Assembly: GCA_950097015.1 (NCBI GenBank)
Contig: CATNEN010000030.1
Span: 2,031,001-2,095,000, forward strand
DNA: 64,000 nt
Reading direction: 5' to 3'
Source of the DNA: Macrostomum hystrix
Taxonomy: Eukaryota > Platyhelminthes > Macrostomidae
Under the pieces are notes generated by a model that did no database searches, had not been told where the DNA came from, and worked only from the letters and a program-made list of their open reading frames with translations. Below are positions 47,170 to 57,500 of this stretch, in pieces (within the stretch, counting starts at the first letter, position 1; every line of letters begins with the position of its first letter). The position numbers were made by a program, and so were the translations under genes.

Positions 47170-47348
47170 TATTCAACCAATCCACATTCAACCAATCCGC
47201 ATTCAACCAATCCACATTCAACCAATCCGCATTCAACCAATCCACATTCAACCAATCCACATTCAACCAATCCACATTCAACCAATCCGCATTCAACCAA
47301 TCCACATTCAACCAATCCACATTCAACCAATCCGCATTCAACCAATTT
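47170..47348. repeat. 15-bp tandem repeat just after the copy C stop codon
   Basis: The unit accaatccacattca (or with cgcattca) repeats about 12 times almost perfectly. It begins about 14 bases beyond the stop codon of TRP-like copy C on the minus strand, so it is probably in that gene's 3' UTR. Its five-codon period gives false ORFs. 46340-47130 shows no gene. Confidence 0.93.
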
Positions 47349-47361
47349 TAAAACAAGAACA

Positions 47362-49101
47362 TCACGCAGGCTCCAGCAGTCGGCAGAACTGAAGCCGCTT
47401 CTCTCCCTCGAAAGCAACAGCGGCACCGCTGCGCAGAGAACGGCGCAGATACGCAACGCTCAGCTTGTACACGTGGTGAATGTACAGCTTGTAGGAGGCG
47501 CAAATATAAGGCAGGTTGCGAGATGCGGCAGAAAGCCGCTCAGCCAGCAGAGCAACCAGAAAATTAAAGCAGAAAAGTGCAATCAGTGCGTGCGTCACCA
47601 GGTAGAACACACCAAGTGATTTAGCCGACTCCTGGGACATACCACCGTTGCTGACAGTCAGGTAAAAGTTAAGCAGCCCGTAGGACGGATTCGCGAACAT
47701 CTCCAGGTCAAAGCTGGCCTCGCAAGGAATAATCAGAGTGATTAGCCAGCAGAAAAGGCCAATGACTAGGAAAATAATAGCCATGAAGAAAAAAAAGATT
47801 CCGACAATGTTCCACAAGAGGGCCAGGGTCTGTATAGCCAACAGCCAATCGTAAACAATTGTCATTATTGTTATGATGTACAGCGTGCCTGTTGAGTAGT
47901 CCATCATTCTGAGGCCAGCACCTCTGTCTGACAGAGACAAAACGCGAATTCTCTCCGGCACAAACGCCAGGCAGAGCATGAGAACCAATGCGCAAACCGT
48001 CAAAAGGATCTGACTAGTGCACCTGACGTGACAGGCCAAGGCACTTAAATACGAACCGCTGCCCTGCACTACCTTGACGTAGATAAGGTGAAATGTCAGA
48101 GAGGCTGCACACTCCAGGATGTATCCGCAGGCTAGAAGGGCGACAACGCAGCGCACGGCCATCAGGTCGCAGAAGCCCGACATTCTGTAGTGCATTGAAA
48201 AAAGCGGGCAGCTGGTGGCGTTGGTCACCGCACCCGACTCGGCGAAGTACCTCACAGTTAGAGAGGCGTAGATACAGGCAGAGCCAAAGAATAGTAGGAA
48301 CAGCTTGTAGATTGTGCACACTATGGCTCGAATGATCAATGCTCGCTTCATCCCACCGCTCGTTGCATCCGACCATTTGTCAATGATTTCATGATCCAGA
48401 AATTTCTTCAGAGGCTCTGAGAGATTTCTTACTGCCTCGATAGCTAAAATGTTCAGCGGGCTCTTGTCGTACCTTTCACCTGTGGCGAAGTCGTACTCGC
48501 TCAGATCAACTCGCTGCACCTTCACGCCTGCTACGAGACTGACCTCTCCGCAGTACTTGCTCGACTCGAGAATGCACTCAGCGAGTGAGAACAGCTGCAG
48601 ACTGACTGCCAGCTCGAGAGCATTGTAGCCGAACGCCTCCTTCTCTGCGCACACGCGGAAGAACTGAGGCTGCTCGACCGACAGTTTGCGCACAAATCTC
48701 AGCGCCCTGTGCTCAAATGCAGCATCGCCTCTCAGAGTAAACAGCTTCACAATGAGACAGTGCAGCGGCACCACCGACTCGCCGCTGTCTGACTGCTGCC
48801 CGACTGCTTGATGAAGTGCATCAGCCGAGTCGGCTGCAGCCTCCAGCTCACCGATCAGGTGAGTGACACAGTTGAGAGCGAGTGTGCATGCGGCAACTTC
48901 CAGCACAGTGGAGTGAGCGATGAGGAACGAAGTGAAGTCGGACCTGCCGCACTTGATGCAGTCTGCAATGCTGCCACCGTCAGTGAGCTGCTCGATGCTG
49001 AGCTGCAGGATCTGCGACAGGGCGAGGGGCTTGGCCAGCTCCAGCTGGATGACCAGAGAATCGACATCGTCTTCGTGAAGGATTTTTTTCAGCTCTGGCA
49101 T
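47362..49101 (-). CDS. TRP-like six-transmembrane protein, copy C
   Basis: An uninterrupted frame from the ATG at 49101 (MPELKKILHEDDVDSL) gives 579 residues. Upstream, a gattgcag acceptor at about 49124 stays in frame and could join a short first exon as in copy A. The N-terminal ~220 residues are nearly identical to copies A and B. The membrane half is its own: TIYKLFLLFFGSACIYASLT, GYILECAASLTFHLIYV, YIITIMTIVYDWLLAIQTLA, VGIFFFFMAIIFLVIGLFCW, the loop LLNFYLTVSNGGMSQ, and a last helix ALIALFCFNFLVALLAERLS. It lies about 1 kb upstream of the ankyrin-cGLR gene on the same strand. TRP-like channel function is inferred from topology only. Confidence 0.75.
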   Translation of the reverse strand: MPELKKILHEDDVDSLVIQLELAKPLALSQILQLSIEQLTDGGSIADCIKCGRSDFTSFLIAHSTVLEVAACTLALNCVTHLIGELEAAADSADALHQAVGQQSDSGESVVPLHCLIVKLFTLRGDAAFEHRALRFVRKLSVEQPQFFRVCAEKEAFGYNALELAVSLQLFSLAECILESSKYCGEVSLVAGVKVQRVDLSEYDFATGERYDKSPLNILAIEAVRNLSEPLKKFLDHEIIDKWSDATSGGMKRALIIRAIVCTIYKLFLLFFGSACIYASLTVRYFAESGAVTNATSCPLFSMHYRMSGFCDLMAVRCVVALLACGYILECAASLTFHLIYVKVVQGSGSYLSALACHVRCTSQILLTVCALVLMLCLAFVPERIRVLSLSDRGAGLRMMDYSTGTLYIITIMTIVYDWLLAIQTLALLWNIVGIFFFFMAIIFLVIGLFCWLITLIIPCEASFDLEMFANPSYGLLNFYLTVSNGGMSQESAKSLGVFYLVTHALIALFCFNFLVALLAERLSAASRNLPYICASYKLYIHHVYKLSVAYLRRSLRSGAAVAFEGEKRLQFCRLLEPA

Positions 49102-49128
49102 CTCCAGTGGCGTTCTTTGCACCTGCAA

Positions 49129-51750
49129 TCGGTGTTGTTCTTCGCAATGTATATAAGATGCTCAACAATTTTTTGCATTGTGTTGAAACAGGATCGCACA
49201 ACTCTTACCATTTTATTACTTCGGTGTTCTGAAGCTTTGGCTTTCATTTAAATTTGTGCAAGATTTTTTTTCTAACTTTTACTTTTCGATTTTTCACTTG
49301 ATTTTATGTGTACGGCTCGTATGCTAGATGTTTGGGCACTCTAGTATCCAAGAAATCTTGTATCCATATATCACTGCTCAGAGAAGTGTTTTGTCTTCAC
49401 CCGTTCAAAGTTTCAATCGATGTCTCGCAGTGTACCCCATCCGTCAGATTTTTCAGGAAACTGCTGCAAGCTTGCAGGACACGGATTTTGTTCTGCAAGC
49501 AGGTAGCAGCGGATCTACATATTATTTCTGCCTCATTGTGGGTCTTTTGTTTGCAGATTCATTTGAAGACATGCGGCTTCTTCACCAGATCTTTGCCGGA
49601 AGCAGCGACATCCATGTGTACCTTGCAGCAACTTTTCCTCGATCTGGACAGTTAATAGCAATAGCAAGTTGCTAGCAATATTTTTCGCAATAAGTCATAG
49701 TACGCAATATATAATATATAATACCCATGCAGCTATATATCTAGTATAGGGTCCTTATAGCGAACATTGACCATTATGTCTTTTAGATAAAAGCATCTCG
49801 TAAGTATACATATGATGCGCAATCCACGCTGGGGTCTAGGACAGCATGGGGTATTGGTAGTACTAATACTACTACATGGGGTATTGCTATGGGACTACTA
49901 GCATTTTGTAGTTTTTTGGTGCTGGCAGAGGATCCATCTTGTAAATCTTTAACTGGCCCAACCTCAAAAGTCCTTGCTGGCGATGTGACCTGGGCTATCA
50001 GAAAACATCCATTCGATACAAAAACTGTCACTTGGGCAAAGCTACTAAAGCTATATGGTAAGAGTGAGGCTGACCAATCCTATTTTGGGATACCAAGATA
50101 CCAATCCTAGCAGATTCCGGGTTTCCCTGGTTTAAAAAATCTTAGGAAGTCCAGAGCACTAGGTGTTCATAATTTTGACGACTTTGGTTCTCAGGGTTCC
50201 GCGACGTTTACGATTTTCGCCGCGACGTCAAGGTTTTCCCTTAAAAAGCGGTCAATTTCGTTACTAGGGGGTTACGTGTGTGATTGTGTAAGGGGTGGAG
50301 GAAGAACACATAATGTGTATAGTAAGAAATCTGTGGGATAAAAGAGACCAAATATATTTTTTAAAGCATTTGCTTGTTAAATTGAGAGTTTTCTATCTGA
50401 CAAGTAGTATGAAGACCAGAATACACAGACAATAAAATCTGACATCACCACCGCGTCTTAATTCGCAGATACCTTTAACTCTCAAAAAACTGTGATAAAT
50501 TAGAGCTTTGTGATATAAACTTGAGTATCTTGCTTTGGGTATGTAACGGTAGTATTTAGTATGTATTTCTATTAATAATTTTGTTAAAACCGTTACTTCA
50601 GCCACGGTAAAAAAAGTTGCAAAAACATAAATGAAATTTCCTCGAACCAACGCACTTGGCAACGATTATATACTGCTGAGTGCTCAATTGAATTACAGAA
50701 ATTTTTATTAGGTAAGTATTTAAAAAAATTCACTTTTAACTACTTCCTATTGTGATATATTTAAATCACTTCTGTTAATAAACGCAAAGCGCTTAAAGTT
50801 TGATGCCCCAGTATGTAGTGACAGTTAATAATTAGTTATCTATCTGTAGTAAAGTTTTAGGAACTACCACTGAGAAATAAAATGTAAAAGAAATTTGTCA
50901 GAGTATTTAAACTTTTTAATCACAAGAAAACATATAATTCTGTATTTTTTAATACACACTTATTCGATTTCTCTTTATTCATTTCAATAAGCAAATTTTT
51001 GTTAATAATTTTGAAAATGAACATGGCTGCACCCCATCCAAGTAATAAGTTATAATTTTAGCAATGTGAATATTTAGCAAATATTTCTCTAATATAATAA
51101 TAAAACTTAATATATCATAATATACCACATAATAAGGCTGCAGAAATCATAATTTTGTGTGATAAGATTTTTAGAGTTTTATTCACCAGACCTCTAATTG
51201 GCACTATAATTATTATTCATAATTTTATATCAGATTCTGAAAATTATTTTGAAGACAGTATATTATATATTTGAAGTACTGCTGAATTTAGCGTTTTTGT
51301 CTAAAGCACTTTTTAAATAATCAATATGACCATAATAGTTTGTATTCTATGTTGCATTTTTTCAATTAAACATTCAATAAAATTGTAGAACAATGCCATA
51401 ATCAATTCTGAAGAAGAAGTTTTCAATTTTTCACTATTGAATTAGTTGCGAGCATTCCGTTGTAGATCTGAAAAAAGTCATTTTCAGATTTAGCTCAGCA
51501 TTAATATTTACTAAATTAATGCACATATACTAATCATTAAACAAATACTGTCAAGCTTTGCCCCCTCCTTTCGGGCATGAAAAGGTACAATTAGCTACAC
51601 TTTAAATTATTTCTGTATGCTCTCATTACAGTCTCTCAAGATTGCAAATTTTAGCTATTGACTAGCAAGTTTTGCCCCCCTTCGGGGAGCAGAAATATTT
51701 TGATTTCGTCCAGTATACACTTTTTAGCAGCTGCATTTTCAGCCTTTTTA
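49129..51750. other. Intergenic region, no recognisable gene
   Basis: Short ORFs at 49308-49675 (two overlapping frames) and 49889-50110 have no family resemblance I can name, and neither shows splice or domain support. From 50300 on the sequence is AT-rich. Two short similar phrases (caagctttgccccctccttt near 51552 and caagttttgccccccttcgg near 51665) occur about 110 bp apart. Confidence 0.4.
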
Positions 51751-51754
51751 CGCT

Positions 51755-52735
51755 ACAATGATCAGTTGACAATGATCCCCCAGTTGATAAAGATCCCCCA
51801 GTTGACAATAATCCCCCAGTTGACAATGATCCCCCAGTTGACAATGATCCCCCCGTTGACAATAATCCCCCAATTGATGATGATCACGCAGTTGATTATG
51901 ATCCCCCAGTTGACAATAATCCCTCAATTGATGATGATCACGCAGTTGACAATGATCCCCCAGTTAATGATGACTCCCCATTGATGATGATCCCCAGTTG
52001 ACAATGTTCCCACAGCTGACAATGATCCCCGAGTTGACAATAATCCCCCAATTGATGATGATCACGCAGTTGACAATGATCCCCCAGTTAATGATGACTC
52101 CCCATTGATGATAATCTCCAGTTGACAACGTTCCCCCAGTTGACAATGTTCCCACAGTTGACAATGATCCCCCAGTTGATGATGATCAACAAGTTGACAA
52201 TGATCCCCCCAGTTCACAATGATCCTCCGGGTGATGATAAACCCCCAGTTGACAATGATCCCCAGTTGACAATGATCCCCCAGTTGACATTGACAATGAT
52301 CTCCCAGTTGACAATGATCCCCCAGTTGACAATTATCCCCCAGTTAACCATGATCCCGCATTTGATGATGACTCCCCAGTTGACAATTATCCCCCAGTTG
52401 ACAATTATCCCCCCGTTGACAATGATCCTCCAGTTGACCATGATCCCCCAGTTGACGATTATCCCCCACTCGACAATTATCTCTCAGTTGACTATGATCC
52501 CCCATTGATGGTGATCCCAGTTGACAATGTTCCCCCAGTTGAACATGATCCCCTAGTTGACAATGATCCCCTAGTTGATTATGATCCCGCATTTGGTGAT
52601 GTTTCCCCGTGACAATTATCCCCCAGTTGACAATTATCCCCCAGTTGCCAATGATCCTCCAGTTGACAATGATCCCCCAGTTGACAATTATCCCCCAGTT
52701 TACCATGATCCCCCAGTTGACGATTATCCACCAGT
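51755..52735. repeat. Minisatellite, ~18-bp degenerate unit, ~54 copies
   Basis: The unit ccagttgacaatgatccc repeats with much variation (ccaattgatgatgatcac, cccagttaatgatgac). Larger blocks recur, for example the run with cacgcagttgacaatg and gttaatgatgactcccc near 51940 and again near 52065. Frames are open only in pieces. Confidence 0.92.
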
Positions 52736-53740
52736 TCTGGTTTAGCAATGATTCAAACGCTGGGTTAGCCATGATTCAAACTCTGGTTTAGCCATGATTC
52801 AAACTCTGGTTTAGCCATGATTCAGAATCTAGTTTAGCCATGATTCAGACGCTGGTTTAGCTATGATTCAAACTCTGGTTTAGCCATGATTCAGACGCTG
52901 GTTTAGCTATGATTTAAACTCTGGTTTAGCAATGATTCAAACGCTGGGTTAGCCATGATTCAAACTCTGGTTTAGCCATGATTCAGAATCTAGTTTAGCC
53001 ATGATTCAGACGCTGGTTTAGCTATGATTCAAACTCTGGTTTAGCCATGATTCAGACGCTGGTTTAGCTATGATTCAAACTCTGGTTTAGCCATGATTCA
53101 GACTCTGGTTTAGCCATGATTCTGACTCTGGTTTAGCCATGATTCAGACTCTGGTTTAGCTATGATTCAGACTCTGGTTTAGCTATGATTCAGACTCTGG
53201 TGTAGCCATGATTCAGACTCTGGTTTAGCCATGATTCAGACTCTGGTGTAGCCATGATTCTGACTCTGGTTTAGCCATGATTCAGACTCTGGTTTAGCCA
53301 TGATTCTGACTCTGGTTTAGCCATGATTCTGACTCTGGTTTAGCCATGATTCAGACTCTGGTTTAGCTATGATTCAGACTCTGGTGTAGCCATGATTCAG
53401 ACTCTGGTTTAGCGATGATTCAGACTCTGGTTTAGCCATGATTCAGACTCTGGTGTAGCCATGATTCAGACTCTGGTTTAGCCATGATCCAGACTCTGGT
53501 TTAGCCTTGATTCAGACTCTGGTTTAGCCATGATTCAGACTCTGGTTTAGCCATGATTCAGACTCTGGTTTAGCCATGATTCAGACTCTGGTTTAGCCAT
53601 GATTCAGACTCTGGTTTAGCCATGATTCAGACTCTGGTTTAGCCATGATTCAGACTCTGGTTTAGCCATGATTCAGACTCTGGTTTAGCCATGATTCAGA
53701 CTCTGGTTTAGCCATGATTCAAACTCTGTTTTAGCCGGTG
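52735..53740. repeat. Minisatellite, 23-bp unit, ~43 copies, abutting the 18-bp array
   Basis: The unit tgattcagactctggtttag followed by cca repeats every 23 bp. The left part has variant units (aaacgctgggtt, cagaatctagtt) repeated in the same order twice, and the right end is homogeneous. It starts where the 18-bp array stops, with no spacer. Confidence 0.94.
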
Positions 53741-54019
53741 TGCTATGATTTATGATATTTTATTTACGAAATGAAAAAAATAAATTAAAAAAATCTTCAA
53801 TCACTACTGGCTGAAAATTAGTCTAAATGATTTGACGCAGTGCAGAATCGAACCCTAGCCTAGCCTAACCTATTCCTAGTGCCTACACATCGGCTATTCC
53901 GACTGTTGGTTAGTGGGTGCAAAAATCAGCCTTATAAAATGAATTCTCAAAGTTCTGGCTTTGTACAATGAAGTAAGAAAATAGAGTACACTCAGTCTCG
54001 CGGTTGGTTGTGTACATTT

Positions 54020-54365
54020 ATTTCCCATTTGTCTCCAGAGTGCAGGCTTCAAATTCAATCAGCTAGGGGTTGTTGCGCAATTTGACGATGCAATTCTAAT
54101 TCAGCGGCAGTGAGTAAAATTCTCAATAGGCCAAGATGGTTTGACCTTTGAAAAATCATGTTTTTCGAATATTTAATCCCTTTAGCAATAAAGTTAAGCT
54201 TAATAAAAATACGTGTATAATTGTCCCCATATTTGGCATCTTTTGGTGAAGAAATGGTGAAAATCGGTTGAGCCGTTCGGGAGAAAATCAATTACAACCA
54301 ACCAACCAACCAACCAACCAACCAACCATTTCATTTTTAGTATAGTGGATCCTTGCCAATCCCAC
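54020..54365 (+). mobile_element. Possible 3' end of a non-LTR retroelement with (CAAC)n-type tail
   Basis: The segment ggtgaaaatcggttgagccg followed by ttcgggagaaaatc and then an accaacc tail (54293-54326) resembles the conserved 3' end seen in RTE-like LINEs of animals. The tail is followed by catttttagtatagtgga, found again at 26245. No coding region of such an element is present upstream, so this would be a 5'-truncated copy. A tRNA-like box-B phrase near 53850 suggests an unrelated SINE fragment beside it. Confidence 0.45.
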
Positions 54366-54582
54366 CTATACCAAGCTCAATTGAATACTATATCTACAAA
54401 GGATACTATTATCTTTTTTCTTCAGGTCACAGCTTGACTGATGCATTGTAAAGGCCAGCTTGTCACTGCGCTGTTAGCGATGTCGGTAAATCTGTCGTGC
54501 GAAGCCTTCGCTCATCTGTCCGCATGTAAGGAGCCTAAGGAGGCCAAGTAGCCCAAGGCTTTCGACATTTTATCCCTAGTCA

Positions 54583-57500
54583 ATGGCGAATAATAACGAC
54601 AGCGCCAACGATGATAGAAGCATCAGCCAGGAGTCGGTGCTCGCCTGGTTCAACGATCGCCTACAGCCTCATGAGCGCATTGAGCTGCTCTGCTCAATGC
54701 TGCTTCAACTGCGCCCCGCTGGAGCTCCGCTTCCTGGCTTCCTGGTCCGAGGCCGCCGCCGGCGCCGGCACCGGAGCTATGGAACTACGAGAGTTCGAAG
54801 CTAGAATCAACTCGCCAGCTGAGCTGCTTCGGCTGGCCGAGTCTGCCGAAGTTGCCGCCGCTAGCGACGCCGCGCTTTGCCGTCTAACTCTGGCCCTGGC
54901 TCTGGTTCGGCCAGACAATGCGGCCTGCGGCAGACTCTTGGCCGACTGGCTCGGACGTCTCGACCTTGAGCAACCCGACAGCCTCCGGCACGCCTGCCTG
55001 GTTGGCGCCCTGGCTGTGCGACAGCCGGCGCTGCCGTTCGCCTGTCGATTGCGCCTGCTGGCCTTGCAGCGTCGGCTGGCAGACCGGATGGCCGCCACTG
55101 CCGAGGTAAAAAATACTGCAAAAGTGCGCTTACGCTTTACTGTTAGTAGATGAATTCTCTGGTGGCCTTTTTAGTGCTTTGCTAGCTTCAAGTTGCAATC
55201 AATTGCTATGCTTTTGGTATCATTATCTGAGATTGATCTGTTTAATTGAGTAATTTAGAATTATTTGTATTATTAAAACTAACTAAAAATGCTAGGTGAT
55301 AATGAAATTAATTAAAAGGTCGTTAAAGTTCAATATTTTATTACTAATTATTCGCACGCTTAATTAAAAAAATAATTTCTTGCTTGAGAAGTTTGGCTAA
55401 ACAGAGTAAATACTCGTTTATTTATCATTATTATTATAATGAGGTTAAAAACGCCTAATCTGCTACTGATTGTCAGTAGCTTAGGCAACATTTTTTGGAA
55501 CAGAGTGTTTGAAGCTTATTTTCCCCGCTTAGGTCTCCAGATGCGACGGACAACCAGCGGAGCACTCGGAGACCGCCGACACTTCTCAGCGCCTGCGCTA
55601 CCACTCAGCCTCAGATGGCTGCCGAACAGGGCGAGCCTCGCCACAGACGACTCCCGCAGGCGCCAGCGGCGACAGGCTCCGCTGGTTGCACCGTCGGCTG
55701 TCCGACGCCACCGAGCTGGAGGCCGGAGCCCGACGTAGACCGCCGCCGTCCCATTTGGACAGCGGGCTGAAGAGGCGGACACCTGCGTCAGGTGAGTGGC
55801 GATATATTTTCTCTCCATTCGCTTTAGCCTTCTTCATTTTGGCTCCCTTCATTTTGGCTCCCTTCATTTTGGCTCCCTTCATTTTGGATCCCTTCATTTT
55901 GGCTCCCTTCATTTTGGATCCCTTCATTTTGGCTCCCTTCATTTTGGCTCCCTTCATTTTGGCTCCCTTCATTTTGGCTCCCTTCATTTTGGCTCCCTTC
56001 ATTTTGGCTCCATTTACGAGTCACATAATTCACTTTTAGCACTCGCTTTCAATCATTCAAATGTATCCCCAAGACTATTCTCAACTGCCATATTCGCATT
56101 CGCTATTGCACCTGCAATCCACAGGTGTATGCCTGAGGCATGCGGCGCTGGCCTCTCTGCCTACTCATCGGCCAGAAGATGCGGGCGCCTGCACAGCAAC
56201 TTTCGGACTGGACAACCCGTTCCGCATTCGTGTGAGACACTGGGCAATGAACTTTTATTTGCAATTCAGTGCCATTTTCCATATTTAGGTACCGATTTCC
56301 AAATCTATGTGAAATTTTCTAATATTTTATGGAATTTTGTATCGAAGGGCCGTTACCATATAAAAACGCCATTTTCGTACTGATGTGCCATTTCCGTATT
56401 TAAGCGCCATTACATGTCGAAGTGCCAATTTCGTATAGAAGTGCCATTTCCGAATTGAAGTGCCATTTTCGTATAGAAGTGCCATTTCCGAATTGAAGTG
56501 CCATTTCCGAATTGAAGTGCCATTTCCGAATTGAAGTGCCATTTTCGTATAGAAGTGCCATTTCCGAATTTAAGTGCCATTTCCGAATTGAAGTGCCATT
56601 TCCGAATTGAAGTGCCATTTCCGAATTGAAGTGCCATTTCCTAATTGAAGTGCCATTTCCGAATTGAAGTGCCATTTTCGTATAGAAGTGCCATTTCCGA
56701 ATTGAAGTGCCATTTCCGAATTGAAGTGCCATTTCCGAATTGAAGTACCATTTCCGAATTGAAGTACCATTTCCGAATTGAAGTGCCATTTCCAAATTGA
56801 AGTACCATTATTCGTGTAGAAGTGCCATTTTCGTATAGAAGCGCCATTTCTGAATTGAAGTGCCATTTCCGAATTGAAGTGCCATTTCCGAATTGAAGTA
56901 CCATTTCCGAATTGAAGTGCCATTTCCGAATTGAAGTACCATTATTCGTGTAGAAGTGCCATTTTCGTATAGTAGTGCCATTTCCGAATTGAAGTGCCAT
57001 TTCCGAATTGAAGTACCATTTCCGAATTGAAGTACCATTTCCGAATTGAAGTACCATTTCCGAATTGAAGTGCCATTTCCAAATTGAAGTACCATTATTC
57101 GTGTAGAAGTGCCATTTTCGTATAGAAGCGCCATTTCCGAATTGAAGTGCCATTTCCGAATTGAAGTGCCATTTCCGAATTGAAGTACCATTTCCGAATT
57201 GAAGTGCCATTTCCGAATTGAAGTGCCATTTCCGAATTGAAGTACCATTTCCGAATTGAAGTGCCATTTCCGAATTGAAGTGCCATTTTCGTATAGAAGT
57301 GCCATTTCCGAATTGAAGTGCCATTTCCGAATTGAAGTGCCATTTCCGAATTGAAGTGCCATTTCCGAATTGAAGTACCATTTCCGAATTGAAGTGCCGT
57401 TTCCGAATTGAAGTACCATTATTCGTTTAAAATCAAAGACAGTCAAAAATTTCATTTTTTAAGATTTCACCCTTCAGCTAGCAATTTAAAACAGTACTTA

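Noticed and set aside
49308-49675. Two overlapping 115-codon ORFs as a small gene
   Set aside because: No recognisable motif, no clear splice or polyadenylation context, and two frames are open equally; not supportable from sequence alone.
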